From Agrypnia vestita (taxonomy: Eukaryota > Arthropoda > Insecta > Trichoptera > Phryganeidae), in NCBI GenBank assembly GCA_016648135.1, contig JADDOH010010234.1, positions 41,678 to 105,677 on the forward strand: DNA of 64,000 nucleotides. Direction: 5' to 3'. Under the pieces are notes generated by a model. The model was not told where the DNA came from. It made no database searches and was given only the letters and a program-made list of their open reading frames with translations. The position numbers were made by a program, and so were the translations under genes. Below, piece after piece: positions 35,706 through 46,821 of the stretch (the first letter of the stretch is position 1; every line of letters begins with the position of its first letter).

Positions 35706-36219
35706 TAGGTGTACCAATAAGTAATCAATTATTTTCGGTGTGGAATGTTTGCTTCAGTCAAGCTCAGTAAAGTGAACGTGTAAAGACGTGTTTTATACGC
35801 AATATTATAATCCGTGGTCTTGTGACATGTGACAATTAATTTTTTTTTATTACTCTGTTGTAAAATGGCGGCATGCCGTTTCATTTTCTATCGGGTGTTA
35901 AACATGCAACGGTTGCAACAAAGAAAATTTGCGATGTGTATGGAGACGTATTGAAAGTAAATAAGTGCCAACGTTGGTTTAGAAAATTTTCCGATGGTGA
36001 TTTTGACTTGTCTGATGGCGATCGAAGTGGGCGCCGGGTAGGGTTTGATAATGGCGCTATAAAAACACCTAGAAGCATATTTTTCTTAAAAGTCTACCGG
36101 CAAGATGGCAAAAGGTCCTAGATAACGATGGAGATTAAATCGATTAAAAATAAAATTAAATGTAGTTAAATTCTTTTTTTGGTGCCACTTAAATAATTGA
36201 TTACTTATGGGTACACCTA
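35706..36219 (+). mobile_element. Internally deleted mariner-family transposon
   Basis: The terminal inverted repeats TAGGTGTACCAATAAGTAAT and ATTACTTATGGGTACACCTA bound 514 bp. TA is the expected mariner target. The interior keeps the start and the very end of a transposase gene and lacks the catalytic middle. Confidence 0.9.
35873..36121 (+). pseudogene. Mariner transposase remnant (HTH start plus C-terminal tail)
   Basis: The first ~60 codons read HATVATKKICDVYGDVLKVN and QRWFRKFSDGDFDLSDGDRS, the helix-turn-helix DNA-binding region of mariner transposases, with the W-F-x-K-F-x-x-GDFDL signature. The DD-E/D catalytic domain is missing. In another frame (about 36090-36124) the last codons read LPARWQKVLDNDGD then stop, which is the usual mariner C-terminus. 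It therefore derives from an autonomous mariner by a large internal deletion plus frameshift and cannot encode an active enzyme. Confidence 0.88.
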
Positions 36220-36486
36220 ATATATACGAATTTAACGTCCAAGTTAAATAGATACTGGAAGATGGTCCTGTTAGGTGCCCTGAAAATGTATGAACGTGGA
36301 TGAGGCGAGAGTTGTGTGTCAGGACAGAAAGTGTGACATTTTATCCTCTCTGCCTACCCTCAAGGGAAACGGCGTGATTGTAAGTAAGTAATTTTTATAT
36401 ATTATTTTTTCAATTGATTCAGCGACATTGTAGATTGAAATTTTTAAATATTGATTGTATTATTTGTATGTGTATTCTATTAATTA

Positions 36487-36601
36487 AAACTACAAGTTTC
36501 GGAAAAACATTTCCATCATCAGGATGTTGTATATAAATTTATAAAACACCCTGACGATGGAAAGGTTTTTCCGAAACATGTAGGTGTAATTAATAAAATA
36601 T
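36487..36601. mobile_element. Short foldback element
   Basis: AAACTACAAGTTTCGGAAAAAC and GTTTTTCCGAAACATGTAGG, with ATCATCAGGATGTT and ACACCCTGACGATGG, are inverted arm pairs around an AT-rich centre. Confidence 0.75.
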
Positions 36602-36990
36602 AAGTACATGCATAGGTAAAAATGATACAATCAATATTTTTATATAATTATTGATGGAATTTGCATTTACATTGTAGAGAATCCTAATGATAGATTGTTT
36701 ATTAAAAATATTTAATTACATTAACAGTGTTATCTCTACTTGAGTTTGTAAAGTACTTTATTTTTTCACTACTAGTTTCGAGAATATCAGAATTTCTGTC
36801 AAACGTCAGAAAAATTGTATGTGCAAAAATTACCTTCATAGAAAGCGTAGCCATATTCATTTGTCTAGATAGTGGATAAAGCAAGAAATACCATTTTATA
36901 ATGCAATAAAATGAGTGCTTTACTAAGGATTTGTTTAACTTATTATCTTTGCTACAAAGCTCATAATCATACAAGCTCAACCATACTATC

Positions 36991-38098
36991 GGCCGTATTC
37001 TGAAAACAACAAGATTTTTATTATTTGGTGATTGTTACTCCAACACTCAAAAATAGGTAAACGTCAGTACATCTGTCAGATGTCAATATATCTGTCATTG
37101 TGACATAATTTTGGCTTCAATTTAATATTTGGACTCATTGGTTGAAAAACAATAGTCGATGTAAAAACAAGAAAACAAACAGATTTCTACCAACATCAAA
37201 CATAATGATTTCGTTGACTGTCCGTCTGTCTGTCTGACCCCGTAACTTCGTACAACGTCCGTAATTTCGTTCGAATTCACGGGTTAAAAAACGAAATTAG
37301 ACGGTCGGAGATGGGGTTTGAAACCCGAAGGCCGCAACGATAGCGATGTTGCTATCGCCGAGCCGTCAAAAATACAGTACATAAAGAATTTAGCAAAGAC
37401 GCGAAGCATTTCGTATTTCGCCCAATCGCCAGGGTTTAGAATAGTACATTTAACAGCCGGCAGGGGAAATATTTAAAAAAAAAGTTTAAATGTTTTGATA
37501 AAAGTCGTTATTACTATTTCATGGGAGTCGGCTATAAATAAGTAAATACTTATTGTTTAGGAACCGGTATGTAAAAGTTCTGTCATTTTTGACGGGTTAC
37601 AGTTAGTTTCAAATAAAATCTGTACCTTTTACATATAATATTAATCAAAAAATCATATTTTATATTTAAATATCGCTTCGACATCAAATAAAGGAGTTAT
37701 TTTTTAAGAACACCAGACAGAACAGAACGGTCCGACAGAAATCTCCATGTGTGTGTGGCAAAATATCGATATCTTTTTTAACGTAAAATCGTTTATATGC
37801 CATTACTGCACAACTGTTGGGTATCGAAAAGTGATATTATACAGACATATCACAGAATGCAATTTCTGCTTCCTGTCTTTGGTTTTTAATGACAATTATT
37901 TTGAATCTCCAAAACTGTACATTCTTCTTAATCAACACATCACACTAATTAGACCATGAAGATTTACAACAGCTTTCCAAAGGTCTCATCTAAAATTGCA
38001 ACAATTGCAAATTGCATAAAAAAAATCGACCCGCCTATTTTCGAGCGTTGTGGTAACAATAGCCAAAATAAAAACAATCTCGTTGTTTTCAGAATAGA
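36991..38098. mobile_element. 'CGGCCGTATTCTGAAAA' foldback containing a nested repeat
   Basis: TATCGGCCGTATTCTGAAAACAAC at the left matches TCGTTGTTTTCAGAAT at the right in inverted orientation. The loop holds the CTGTCTGTCTG/GGAACCGGTATGTAAAAG repeat (37200-37620). Confidence 0.65.
37200..37620. repeat. (CTGT)n-type interspersed repeat
   Basis: It shares CCGTCTGTCTGTCTG, AACGTCCGTAATTTCGTT, GGAACCGGTATGTAAAAG and TTTTTGACGGGTTACAG, in order, with 55620-55860. Confidence 0.7.
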
Positions 38099-38183
38099 AT
38101 ATTATATATAGAATAGAATATTATATTATATAGAGTTTTTGTGAACAATGAAAAAATCATACGCTACCGTCTCGCTCGCTCAC

Positions 38184-38314
38184 CTGTGATTGGTCGAGGC
38201 CAGCGACAGGGCAGAGAGGGACGACCTCCTGGAGACCTGGTACCACAGCTCCATCTGCTTGTTGTACAGCTCCGTCAGGTGGTCCGGCGCCAGCTCGGTG
38301 CCCCAGCCGCGATA
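38184..38314 (-). CDS. MDM1: MDM1-like exon with RGWGTELAPDHL block
   Basis: The exon is 131 bp, phases 0 to 2, with acceptor aatttag|TAT and strong donor CACAG|gtgagc. It encodes about 43 residues beginning YRGWGTELAPDHLTELYNKQ, followed by a Trp-containing stretch and a Ser-rich end (RRSSLSALSLAS). Joined to the previous exon it gives LRKRAGEYK-YRGWGTEL, which parallels the LRxKAxxY-x-x-R-x-x-GT-x-x-x-x-DHL order of vertebrate MDM1. This is the best-conserved-looking part of the protein. The frame shown here is on the minus strand. The overlapping plus-strand reading frame is a GC-rich shadow. Confidence 0.85.
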
Positions 38315-38499
38315 CTAAATTATAAAGACGAGTTTTGATGCTTTATCCCTGTCGCACCCACAAAAATACAAGTAAGTACATCCAGGAAGAAAATGGACGG
38401 CAGTATTAGTCAAGTGCGGATAAAATTGTAAAATTACGTTGAAGGCAATTAAGGTATTTATATAATTAATTAAGGAATCTTAACAGTTTCAATCATTAA

Positions 38500-39170
38500 A
38501 AGTGATGCAACGAATACGAATATTCGTATTCGCCGAAAAGTAGATATTTACCGAATACTCCTATTCGCCGAATATCATCACGAATTAAAAACAAACTATA
38601 ACTGAACGCAACGCATCCTGTATCCGAACACACCTATGCACTATATTATCGGGGATTCACATAACATTGAATAAATGGATTTGTTGAGTTATCAAGTTGT
38701 CAATTGTTTCTTGTTTCACAGCATAACATGATTCTTTCATCTAGTTTCGTTGGGTTATTAATAAGGTGCTCAATTCATGTAGTTTTTGTTTTGTAATACG
38801 ATTGTGTGTTCCATTTTATTTCCGTTGTGTGTAAAAGTGTTAACTCTTATAAAAAAATTTCAAATTAAATCTAATAATCTGACCTCTCGTAAGCGTGAAA
38901 AAAGATTTTTTAAAAATTTATTTTCGACCGCTGGGAATGTACAAACAAACGGATAAAAGAAATCGCCTAACACCTGAGAAGTTACAAATGTTTATTTTTG
39001 AACAAAAATTTGCCTGTGGTAAATTTTAATTATTAAATCTCTTAGTAAAAAAGAACGGTGGTGTATTTTTATAACCTTGTTGAATTATTCGCATTCGTAT
39101 TCGTATTCGCCGAATAGTAGGTTTGATATTTGTATTCGTATTCGTGAATGTAGTATTCGTTGCATCACTA
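38500..39170. mobile_element. hAT-like element, second copy
   Basis: The ends AGTGATGCAACGAATACG and GTATTCGTTGCATCACTA and the internal blocks (AAATCTCTTAGTAAAAAAG, CAACAAATCCATT-type) are the reverse complement of 24916-25419, with extra internal sequence. The flanking duplication is not clear. Confidence 0.85.
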
Positions 39171-39470
39171 ATTAAAACATTAGAGCACAGTGTACAGTGT
39201 ACATTGTACATTGCATAAACCAATAGGCATGATGACAGATTTTGAAATAACCTTCTATGTGTAGTAGGTACACGTAATAAACTAAGTTTTTGCGCAATTA
39301 GTTGCATTTTCATCTACCTATTTTTAATTTCGCGCGAAAACGCCCGCAGCTGTCATGGCGTGTACGTGACGTCAAGCCTAAGTAAACGTTGCATTGTGTC
39401 TATGACAATTTCGTGACATTCGCTCTAACCGGTGTTTATTAAAATGTGGGTATTATATTAAATGAGTTTA

Positions 39471-39999
39471 CAGGGTGTAGCAGAACTGGTTCACAATACT
39501 TTATGGGTGGATTACAGCCTTGATGTTCAAGCAACCATGACCTAATAATATCAATAGTTATGGCGGTATGAGACATCTAAGTTTGCATTTTTTTTTCAAT
39601 ATTTCTGACTTATTTTTTTACAAAACGTTGAAGTATCATTACAGTAACTTATATCGATTGCGAAAAATTCATTCGTTTCAATAAAAGTTAAACAAAATAA
39701 TAAAAACCCTGAAAAAATTTCAATTGGAATGTTTTCCAATTGGAATTGGAAGGTTTTTATCATTTTATTTGACTTGTATTAAAGGAAAATAATTTTTTAT
39801 ATGAGATATAAGCTACTGTGATGATAGTCCAACGTTTTGAAAAAAATTAGTCAGAAATGTTGGAAAAAAAATGCAAACTTAGATGTCGCATATCTCCTTA
39901 ACTATTGATATTAGGTCATGGTTGCTTCAACATTTTCTACTCATAATCAAGGCAGGATTTACCTGTAAAGTACTGTGGACTAGTTCTGTTTACACCCTT
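39471..39999. mobile_element. Hairpin element, 'GTGTAGCAGAACTGGT' end type, inserted in an older repeat
   Basis: It starts CAGGGTGTAGCAGAACTGGT and ends CTAGTTCTGTTTACACCCT. Flanks 39215-39465 and 40005-40050 are the two halves of the repeat seen intact at 22611-23035. Confidence 0.85.
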
Positions 40000-40392
40000 T
40001 ATTAAAACGGGATCATTTTTTAGAATCCTTTCAAAATATTTTCTTCTCTAAAATTACCTATTCTTTAATACTGTCATCATGCCTTATACAGAGGTTCACA
40101 GATATTTAAAACTAGAGTAAAATAAGTACTATGTTTGGTTATTATTCGTCTATATTATATATACGAGACATCTATATTATAAATATATATATATTCAAAG
40201 ATATATCGTAGGGATGAAAATATTTTTTATATGGGTCTTATAGTCACGGAAGCCTTTTTGGGTGTTCATAAGGCTTGCGACCTATCGTGCGTGCAATGTA
40301 ACGTTCACGAATTCCACCCACGATAGACTACGACATCTATCAAATTACCGGAAGTTGTATATATATGTTTAACTTGCACACCTTATTTGACA

Positions 40393-40432
40393 CAAATGAC
40401 AGACATACGACATATCGTATGTCTGTCATTTG
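40393..40432. repeat. Perfect palindrome, 18-bp arms, 4-bp loop
   Basis: CAAATGACAGACATACGA, loop CATA, then the exact inverted complement. Confidence 0.95.
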
Positions 40433-40588
40433 GTCTCACTTCTATACAAACCAAATAAGTCACATCGAATCCGCGCAACATCGTTTCTTATGAAAAGTCG
40501 CACGGATGATGGGCTTGGACAGAGGAGACTTCTAAAGTGAAATTTTTTATTTTTATTTTTTAACAAACGGACCGTCAACAGGTCATTA

Positions 40589-41050
40589 ATGACCCTAATG
40601 GATGGTCCTAGAGTGAAAAATTCAATGTTAAAAATTAATAACTTACTAAAACGCAGAGAAAACACTGATTTAATCACCATATTAAAAATACACGGCCACA
40701 CTGATGTGCCTTCGTTACTGGAACAAACAAAAATTAATATCTCTCCCCGTAGACTCAGAAATAATGAACTGTTGTTCCTTAGCCGTCCTATGATGGTTCA
40801 TAATTCATGGGACATAATTGGTTCTATAACCAATTATGTCCCATGTCGTCTTATAAACTCAAGACAGTAAGTCTGTCTAGATTCAAACAATCTCTGATTA
40901 GATAGTCCAGATCTTGTCTCCATACTACTTTTAATTTGTCCTTCTTTTGTTATAAATTGCTATAACTTTATTGTAATGTATTCTATGTTGTTCATGTCAT
41001 GTATTATATTTTATTGGACCATGTCCGTAAATTTCAATAAATAAAAAAGT
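40589..41050 (+). pseudogene. LINE ORF2 C-terminus with 3' UTR
   Basis: The frame 40589-40870 reads HTDVPSLLEQTKINISPRRL and RNNELLFLSRP near its end, a layout typical of the carboxy end of jockey-type reverse transcriptases. It is followed by an AT-rich 3' UTR ending TTTCAATAAATAAAAAAG. The end of the frame has been altered by an 18-bp perfect palindrome (40806-40845). The element is 5'-truncated. Confidence 0.6.
40806..40845. repeat. Perfect palindrome, 18-bp arms, 4-bp loop
   Basis: CATGGGACATAATTGGTT, loop CTAT, then the exact inverted complement. It sits inside the LINE C-terminal frame. Confidence 0.95.
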
Positions 41051-41692
41051 GACCCATAAAAACCAAGTTTTTGCTATACTCCCTTTCTTTGTAAAATATA
41101 ACAATAATTAAAGACGAAATAAAACGTATAACGTAACACTAAACTTACAGAAATTTAATATATTTCTAAAATGTCAGATGTTTTGAGATGTCAAGATTTT
41201 GATAGATTCAATTATCATCAATATCGTACCTTATGAATTTCCAGCGTCAAATGATTTAGTCAGATTCAGTTTTGAGTAATGTAGAATTCTTCAAAACTAA
41301 GCAGAAATCTAAAAGAAATAAATTATTATTTGATTTTTTCCCGAAAAACCCAATTTTGCTGTCATCTGTGAACCAATTGTTTTGTAAATTTTCGAAATTC
41401 GTAGTGATGGAGTAATTCAAATTTAGAAAATATTCCGCGACTATTATCGGGTGGCCGCGCCGTTGCTTATCAAACTTTTCTAATGATTCCAATTTGAAAA
41501 AAACAATAAAATTTCTAAAAATCCGAAATTATACTATAATTATTAATTTTTTTTAACGAAAAATTGATAGGTCTTCTTGATCTTCGCCACGAGTCTGCTT
41601 GCCAAGTTTTAGCTCGATTGGATCACGGGAAAAGTGTCAAAAATCGATCCAAAGTTTTTGTTGATGGCAAGCAAGCAGACACCACGAGTAAT
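41050..41692. repeat. Left arm of a ~6.4-kb inverted-repeat structure
   Basis: From CCCATAAAAACCAAGTTTTT through TTGACATCTC-type and GTCTGCTTGCCAAGTTTTAG to GGATCACGGGAAAAGTGTC, it is the inverted complement of 46822-47471 over most of its length. Confidence 0.85.
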
Positions 41693-42726
41693 AAATAAAA
41701 TAAATAATAAAATAATAATAATAAATAAAAAAAATAATAAAAATAAAAAAAATAAAATAAAAGGGGAGTAATAAAATAATAAAAAGAATGTAGGTTGTAT
41801 TTTTACTAGCGCCACCTGTGGTCTAAAATATGTCTTTCCCATAAACCAGTTCAGATATCGCCGTTGGTAAAGAGATGTCTACGTTTTTTTTATTGGAGTT
41901 TTTAAAGCAATATTCTTTATACATTTTTTTATTTATTTTAATATATTGTACACATACAAATTTTACGTATTTACATATTAAATTGACTTTTTTTAAATAC
42001 TTTGCAGTCATGTAGACCTCATCAGTGAAGAGAAGCTCTTGAGTCTGATAAGGGAGGCTTAGTTCTTATTATTTTATTTTGGTCCTTTACAGGCTTACGA
42101 ACTGTCATCCGCTGGCAAAAATTTATAAAATTTTGGAAAGTTGTATGCGTGTTATATATGTCTCATTTACATTATTTGATACAAGTATGCGATTGCCACC
42201 TACAGCTGAAATTTGTCATTCTCGTGAATCAGTTTATACATGTCACCGCTGGTAAATGAGACATGAATGCAAATGTAGTTAATCTTGGGTGGAATTGTAG
42301 AACGTTACAGTGTGTAAAGTGATTACTTAAGGGGGTATTCTAGTCTAGAAATTTCAAAAAATCAAAAATTTTTTTTTGTATATTTCGTAAGTTTAGACAT
42401 TCAGAATTATGTCCTCAAAGGAATTTTTCAAAATTCCAATTATTTACCGAGATACAGCGATTTCGATGGCGCGGCATGTAACCGGAACAAATCGAACAAT
42501 AGAGAGGGCGACTACCTGCGGATGGATTACCTCTTAAAACCTTTCTTATATACTATACCTAAATAATTTAATGACTGAAGGCCATATTAACGTATTTTTT
42601 TGAAATCTTTTCTTTCTACTATTTAGTTCAGGTTAGTATCGAGTCAATCTTTAAACATCGTTGACGAGCGCTCTCTGCGAATATTTTACAAATATTTTTA
42701 GTGAATATTAATAGTTTTTGTGTAAA

Positions 42727-42897
42727 ATGGATAAAAAAGTTCAAAATACATATGGTGCTAAGCGTGCATATAGAAAGATGAAAAGACAATTTAGAGGCAA
42801 TCAACATACTGTAGAAGAAGAAATAACTTTCACTAGTGCATCCGCAGCAAAATTGAAAAGATCGGGTAACGAAGAAGACATAATAGAAAAAAATTAA
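42727..42897 (+). pseudogene. N-terminal fragment of a Mutator-like transposase-domain protein
   Basis: A 56-codon open frame starts MDKKVQNTYGAKRAYRKMKR, then QFRGNQHTVEEE and a Thr/Ser/Ala patch before KLKRS. The basic KMKRQFRGNQ followed by an SAxKLKR patch is what I recall at the start of insect proteins carrying the Mutator-like transposase domain. It is a stopped fragment: the large central portion is missing between this frame and the next one at 43026. No catalytic residues remain. Confidence 0.6.
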
Positions 42898-43025
42898 GGC
42901 TATTGCATTTTAGAATTGTTATATATTTTTACATCTCTTTCATTATTAATTCTGTGTTCTACATGTAAGCAAAATATAACATTTTCGTTATATGTCAAAA
43001 TATAAAAATCGTTCAATTCATTAAT

Positions 43026-43328
43026 ATGGACTTTTGCTCTGAAACACATAGTGCAGGAACGCGGACCGTTGAAATTGCTATTTTTCTCGCTGTTAGTATT
43101 TTCAATGAAGGTTTTATACCCATTCTAAAAATACTAAACGTTGTGGGAATCACGATTGGTCCAGAAGCCCATGCGGTCACTGGGAAACGGGACGAAGTTC
43201 AGATCGAACGCTTTGAAATCCGAGCTTCGGATGCTTCAAATGCTGCTCGTGTACAAGAAAGAACTTCAGAGAATGAACATTTTGAAGTGGAGAAAGGTCC
43301 ACTGTATGAAGCAGGAATCGCCGATTAA
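43026..43328 (+). pseudogene. C-terminal part of a Mutator-like transposase-domain protein
   Basis: A 100-codon frame includes VEIAIFLAVSIFNEGFIPIL and GITIGPEAHAVTGKRDEVQ, followed by an RASDASNAAR segment, and ends EKGPLYEAGIAD-stop. The pattern 'IFNEG...GITIGP...K-x-D-x-x-R...AS-x-x-x-x-AR...Y-x-x-GIAD' is the characteristic end of transposases carrying the Mutator-like domain, as in Kolobok-type elements. The position between TTAA-flanked terminal repeats supports this. Without its middle it is non-functional. Assigned from memory of the family, not by search. Confidence 0.75.
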
Positions 43329-44394
43329 AAATATGCGGGTATACTGTACTGAAACTTTACTCAAAACTTTAAATGCGTTTTTCTAGAAATTACATTTTTC
43401 AAGCTGGCGGACATGATATCTCAAGTTCTACTAAACCGAATATATTTATATTTTTGTGTGAACCTTCTCTATACATACCTCTATAGCCCCTACCAGATTT
43501 AAGTCGAAATTTTTATTTTTACTATTAAAAATAAAATTTAACTGTTAAAAAAAACGCGAAAAAATGTGTTTTTTTTTTCAAACGGCCCTCATTTTACAAA
43601 AAAAAAAATTGTTTTATTTTACCGAGGTGGGGCGATAGCGACATCATTACTAATTAAGAATCCGTTAGAATTTATTCTTTCAAATGATCACAAGGGTTGA
43701 AACCATGTCCGCCAGAATATTTTTTTTTTTGGACCCCCCACTTTACCAGTCGATAACTTTTTGAGTTTTGATTTTTTTATTATTTTTTTATTTTTGATAT
43801 ATTCTTAAAATATAAATAAACGAATCATCAAAAAATGTATAGCAAAACTATTATTGGTTTCTTTTTTACAAAGCTCTAAAAGACGCCCGAAATTCGTGCC
43901 TCTAGACTAGAATACCCCCTTAAGCCAGCCGTAAGACAGGTCGAAAGCTCTGTAAACGCCCAACAAAGGCTTCCATTCATACTTTCCAATACGAATAGCT
44001 TCGTCTCTGTGAGACGTCAATAGTTTATATTAATTATGAGAATTCTATATTACAAAGTAATAATCGTTGAAGGTATGTAGTTCTATATATATATAGTGAT
44101 ATATATATAATATTATATATATAATAACGTAAAATACTTTATTATTAAATTAATTATTTTTATTTTAAAGTTTTCGTCACTTTAAAACAATATATTAATG
44201 TAATATTGTTGATTTTTCATGAAATTTCGATTAACATTTAAAACAAACCATGTTCTAACACACTGATATTTACTCGACACCCGGGTCGATAGGTTTCGTT
44301 GAAAACAGCGTGGATCGCGGGGCATTGTGAGTTTATCACAGAAATTGTGATAATTGTTTATCACGGAAATAATCATTGGATGAATATAGCTTTC

Positions 44395-44475
44395 TTCTTC
44401 TTCTTATGGTGCCATCTCCTATCGGAGGTCGGCGATCATTCTGGCGATTACGACTTTACTTACCGCCGCGCGGAA
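44395..44475 (-). mobile_element. LINE 3' tail with (GAA)n end
   Basis: The minus-strand sequence reads CCGACCTCCGATAGGAGATG then GCACCATAAGAAGAAGAAGA. RTE/R1-like insect retroposons commonly end in such a segment and a GAA repeat. Only the tail is present. Confidence 0.55.
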
Positions 44476-44539
44476 CGTGGGGTTACCCTTGTACCAGTCC
44501 CAGAAAAAAATTTTTTTGCCCGATTCATGAGTAAATTCT

Positions 44540-44840
44540 TTTTATCAGTGTAACGTGTCTGAGTGAGCGTTTTTTCAAATAAATGAGAGAGACAGGGGTA
44601 TGAGAGAGAGCGAATGCTATAAATTAATAGACACCGTCATGCCGCCCTCTCTTATCACGCAGCTACCATATCGGTAATAGCTTGTACTGTATGTGCATAC
44701 CGCAATATTGTCGCGTGTACTATTTAGTGTACAACTAATAAAGTATTTTGAGGCAGTACAGCGAGTTTGACTGGATTCCCGATACCTACAAAGTTATCCT
44801 CCTAACGCAAGAGACGAAAACATCGCAATTAGCCGCCCTC
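44540..44840. other. Possible solo LTR, unproven
   Basis: A GC-richer block begins TGTAACGTGTCTGAGTGAGC and contains AATAAAGTATTTTGAGGCAG. The ends and target duplication are not clear. Confidence 0.25.
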
Positions 44841-46017
44841 GACTCATTAAACTGAAAAAAGTATGGAAAGATATTCTAAATTGCTCATTTAAAATGGTAT
44901 TTACCTTTGCTATGTTTTACTTCATTGCTATTTTACTGCAAAATGAGCTAATTATGAAATTATTTCAAAAATTAGGGATTCGAATCAAAACACTTGTTAA
45001 ATAACAACAGGGATAAGGTGAACTGTGTGAACTTTCAATAATTTCTAATAAAAAAATATAACCGAGGCAAGACTAGCCACATATAATGAACTTCTTGTGC
45101 CAACACTGATGGAAGAAGAAGAGGAATGAAAGTAAACTGAATGCAGTGGAATTTTTTTATTTTATTTTATTCGATCATCCAATAGGGAGACATAATTGCT
45201 TGGTAAGACGAAATACAGAAAAAATAATTTAATGTCTCCCACAAATAAATAACATCATTTGGATGTATGTGTGACAAACCAATGCCATACGTGCTTTGGC
45301 GTGTTGAGCGAATGAGTAAGAAAAGGTTGATGGCAAGTGTTGATGGCGCCAGAAAGAGAGGGCGGTCGCGATTTTTTTTATTGTAAAAGGAGACCATGAA
45401 GTTAAGTGTTAAAGTGATTTAATGAATTTTAGCACGCAACGAAATGCGCGCACGCGCGCACCAGGTCAAATAGAGTAAAATTTGTATCTCTCTCTATCTA
45501 TATAAAAAATCTCATATATTGTTAATGGTTGTTGCTGAACTGTTAAAATTTTATTCTCTTGAAATTAGCATTCCAATAATATAAATAATCTATTTTCGGC
45601 CACTTGAAACGAGTACCAATCGTAAAGATGCTAAATACAAAAGCTGGCGAATGATTGGTTATTGACTTAAAAATTAGAACTGTTTATTGAATTACGATTT
45701 TAGCTGTGTACCTAATCGAAAAGCCAAAAAGGTGCTTCTCGTACAGATTTCTGTATTTCATGTCATTGTCGATGTTTGACTGCGTTCAGCTGCGTTTAAC
45801 AGAATGTCATCTGACTGACGAATTTAATCTTCAAAGCATGAAGTGTCTTATCAAAGCTCAAAACATCTGACTTTTAGAAATATATTAAATTACTGTAAGT
45901 TTAGTGTTATGTTATATGTTTTAATTCGTCTTTAATTGTTGTTATATTTTACGAAGAAAGGGAGTATAATAAAAACTTTGTTTTTATGGGTTACTTTTTT
46001 ACTCCTCTTGTTTTTAC

Positions 46018-46325
46018 TAACTACAGGCAAAACGCATACTTATGGCGAACTTGCAACAAATTTAACACTCACAAAAAAGTATAATTTAGATTTATTTGAA
46101 AATAACCCTATATGTGTTATTATTTTCTACTAAATTAATTACATATAGTTTCATCAACATACTATATCAATATATATATATGTACACCACGTAAATAGGA
46201 TATTTTGTCACTACCAGTAAAAACCTGTAATTGTCTTTTATGTTTCATATTCTTTATATTTACTTAATTAATGTTAGCTGTTGGTTTTCCGAATAAATAT
46301 AAATATAAAAATAAAATAAATAATA
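46018..46325 (+). mobile_element. Jockey-like LINE 3' end
   Basis: One frame reads NYRQNAYLWRTCNKFNTH, nearly the same as NYRQNSYLWRTCNNLNV at 59140. The 3' UTR with TTGGTTTTCCGAATAAATAT and a TAAA-rich tail is shared with 59690-59770. Strongly 5'-truncated. Confidence 0.7.
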
Positions 46326-46821
46326 ATTAAACACCGTTTGTTGTTTTGAATGTTTCAAATTCAATTTTATTTTACTGTATCATATTTAAAAGATTGTGAC
46401 AATTTTACTAATTATATTTTATTTATTCTGAATATTTTGAGTTTCTGTCCTAACACAGTATGAAACGGTTTGTAAAAAAAACTTCAATATACAAACAACT
46501 TTCAAAAATTTGATACATGTGGTATTCTATTATGGGTAGAAATAGTGAACAATGCCAGCCGTATGGTGGGTATACCTACTTTCCCATAAAAAATATTATT
46601 TCGTCTCTATGAGACATCTATAACATATCTTATTTATTTAATTATATTTTATAGATATGATAGTCCTGCTTGATACTTTTTTTTTTATTTATATCTTTAC
46701 CAAATTACGTTCTTTCTTGTTTTTTCTTTGCATTCCTAATTTTTTTTACTTTTCATTTCAGCTTGCCACTTCTTTTGTGGATCCATATGAAAGCTGTTTT
46801 CACAATAAATGCAAATCGTTT

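Larger units (their letters stand above)
42331..43919 (+). mobile_element. Kolobok/Mutator-domain DNA transposon remnant with TTAA target duplication
   Basis: Perfect 19-bp terminal inverted repeats (GGGGGTATTCTAGTCTAGA and its complement) are flanked on both sides by TTAA (42327-42330 and 43920-43923). The interior retains two open segments of a transposase-like gene. The element interrupts a copy of the family at 26079: its flanks ...AAAGTGATTACTTAA and TTAAGCCAGCCGTAAGACAG rejoin to a sequence like 32860-32890. Confidence 0.9.

Noticed and set aside
38141..38338. Plus-strand frame as a coding exon
   Set aside because: It is antisense to the RGWGTEL exon, which has better splice sites and recognisable family motifs.
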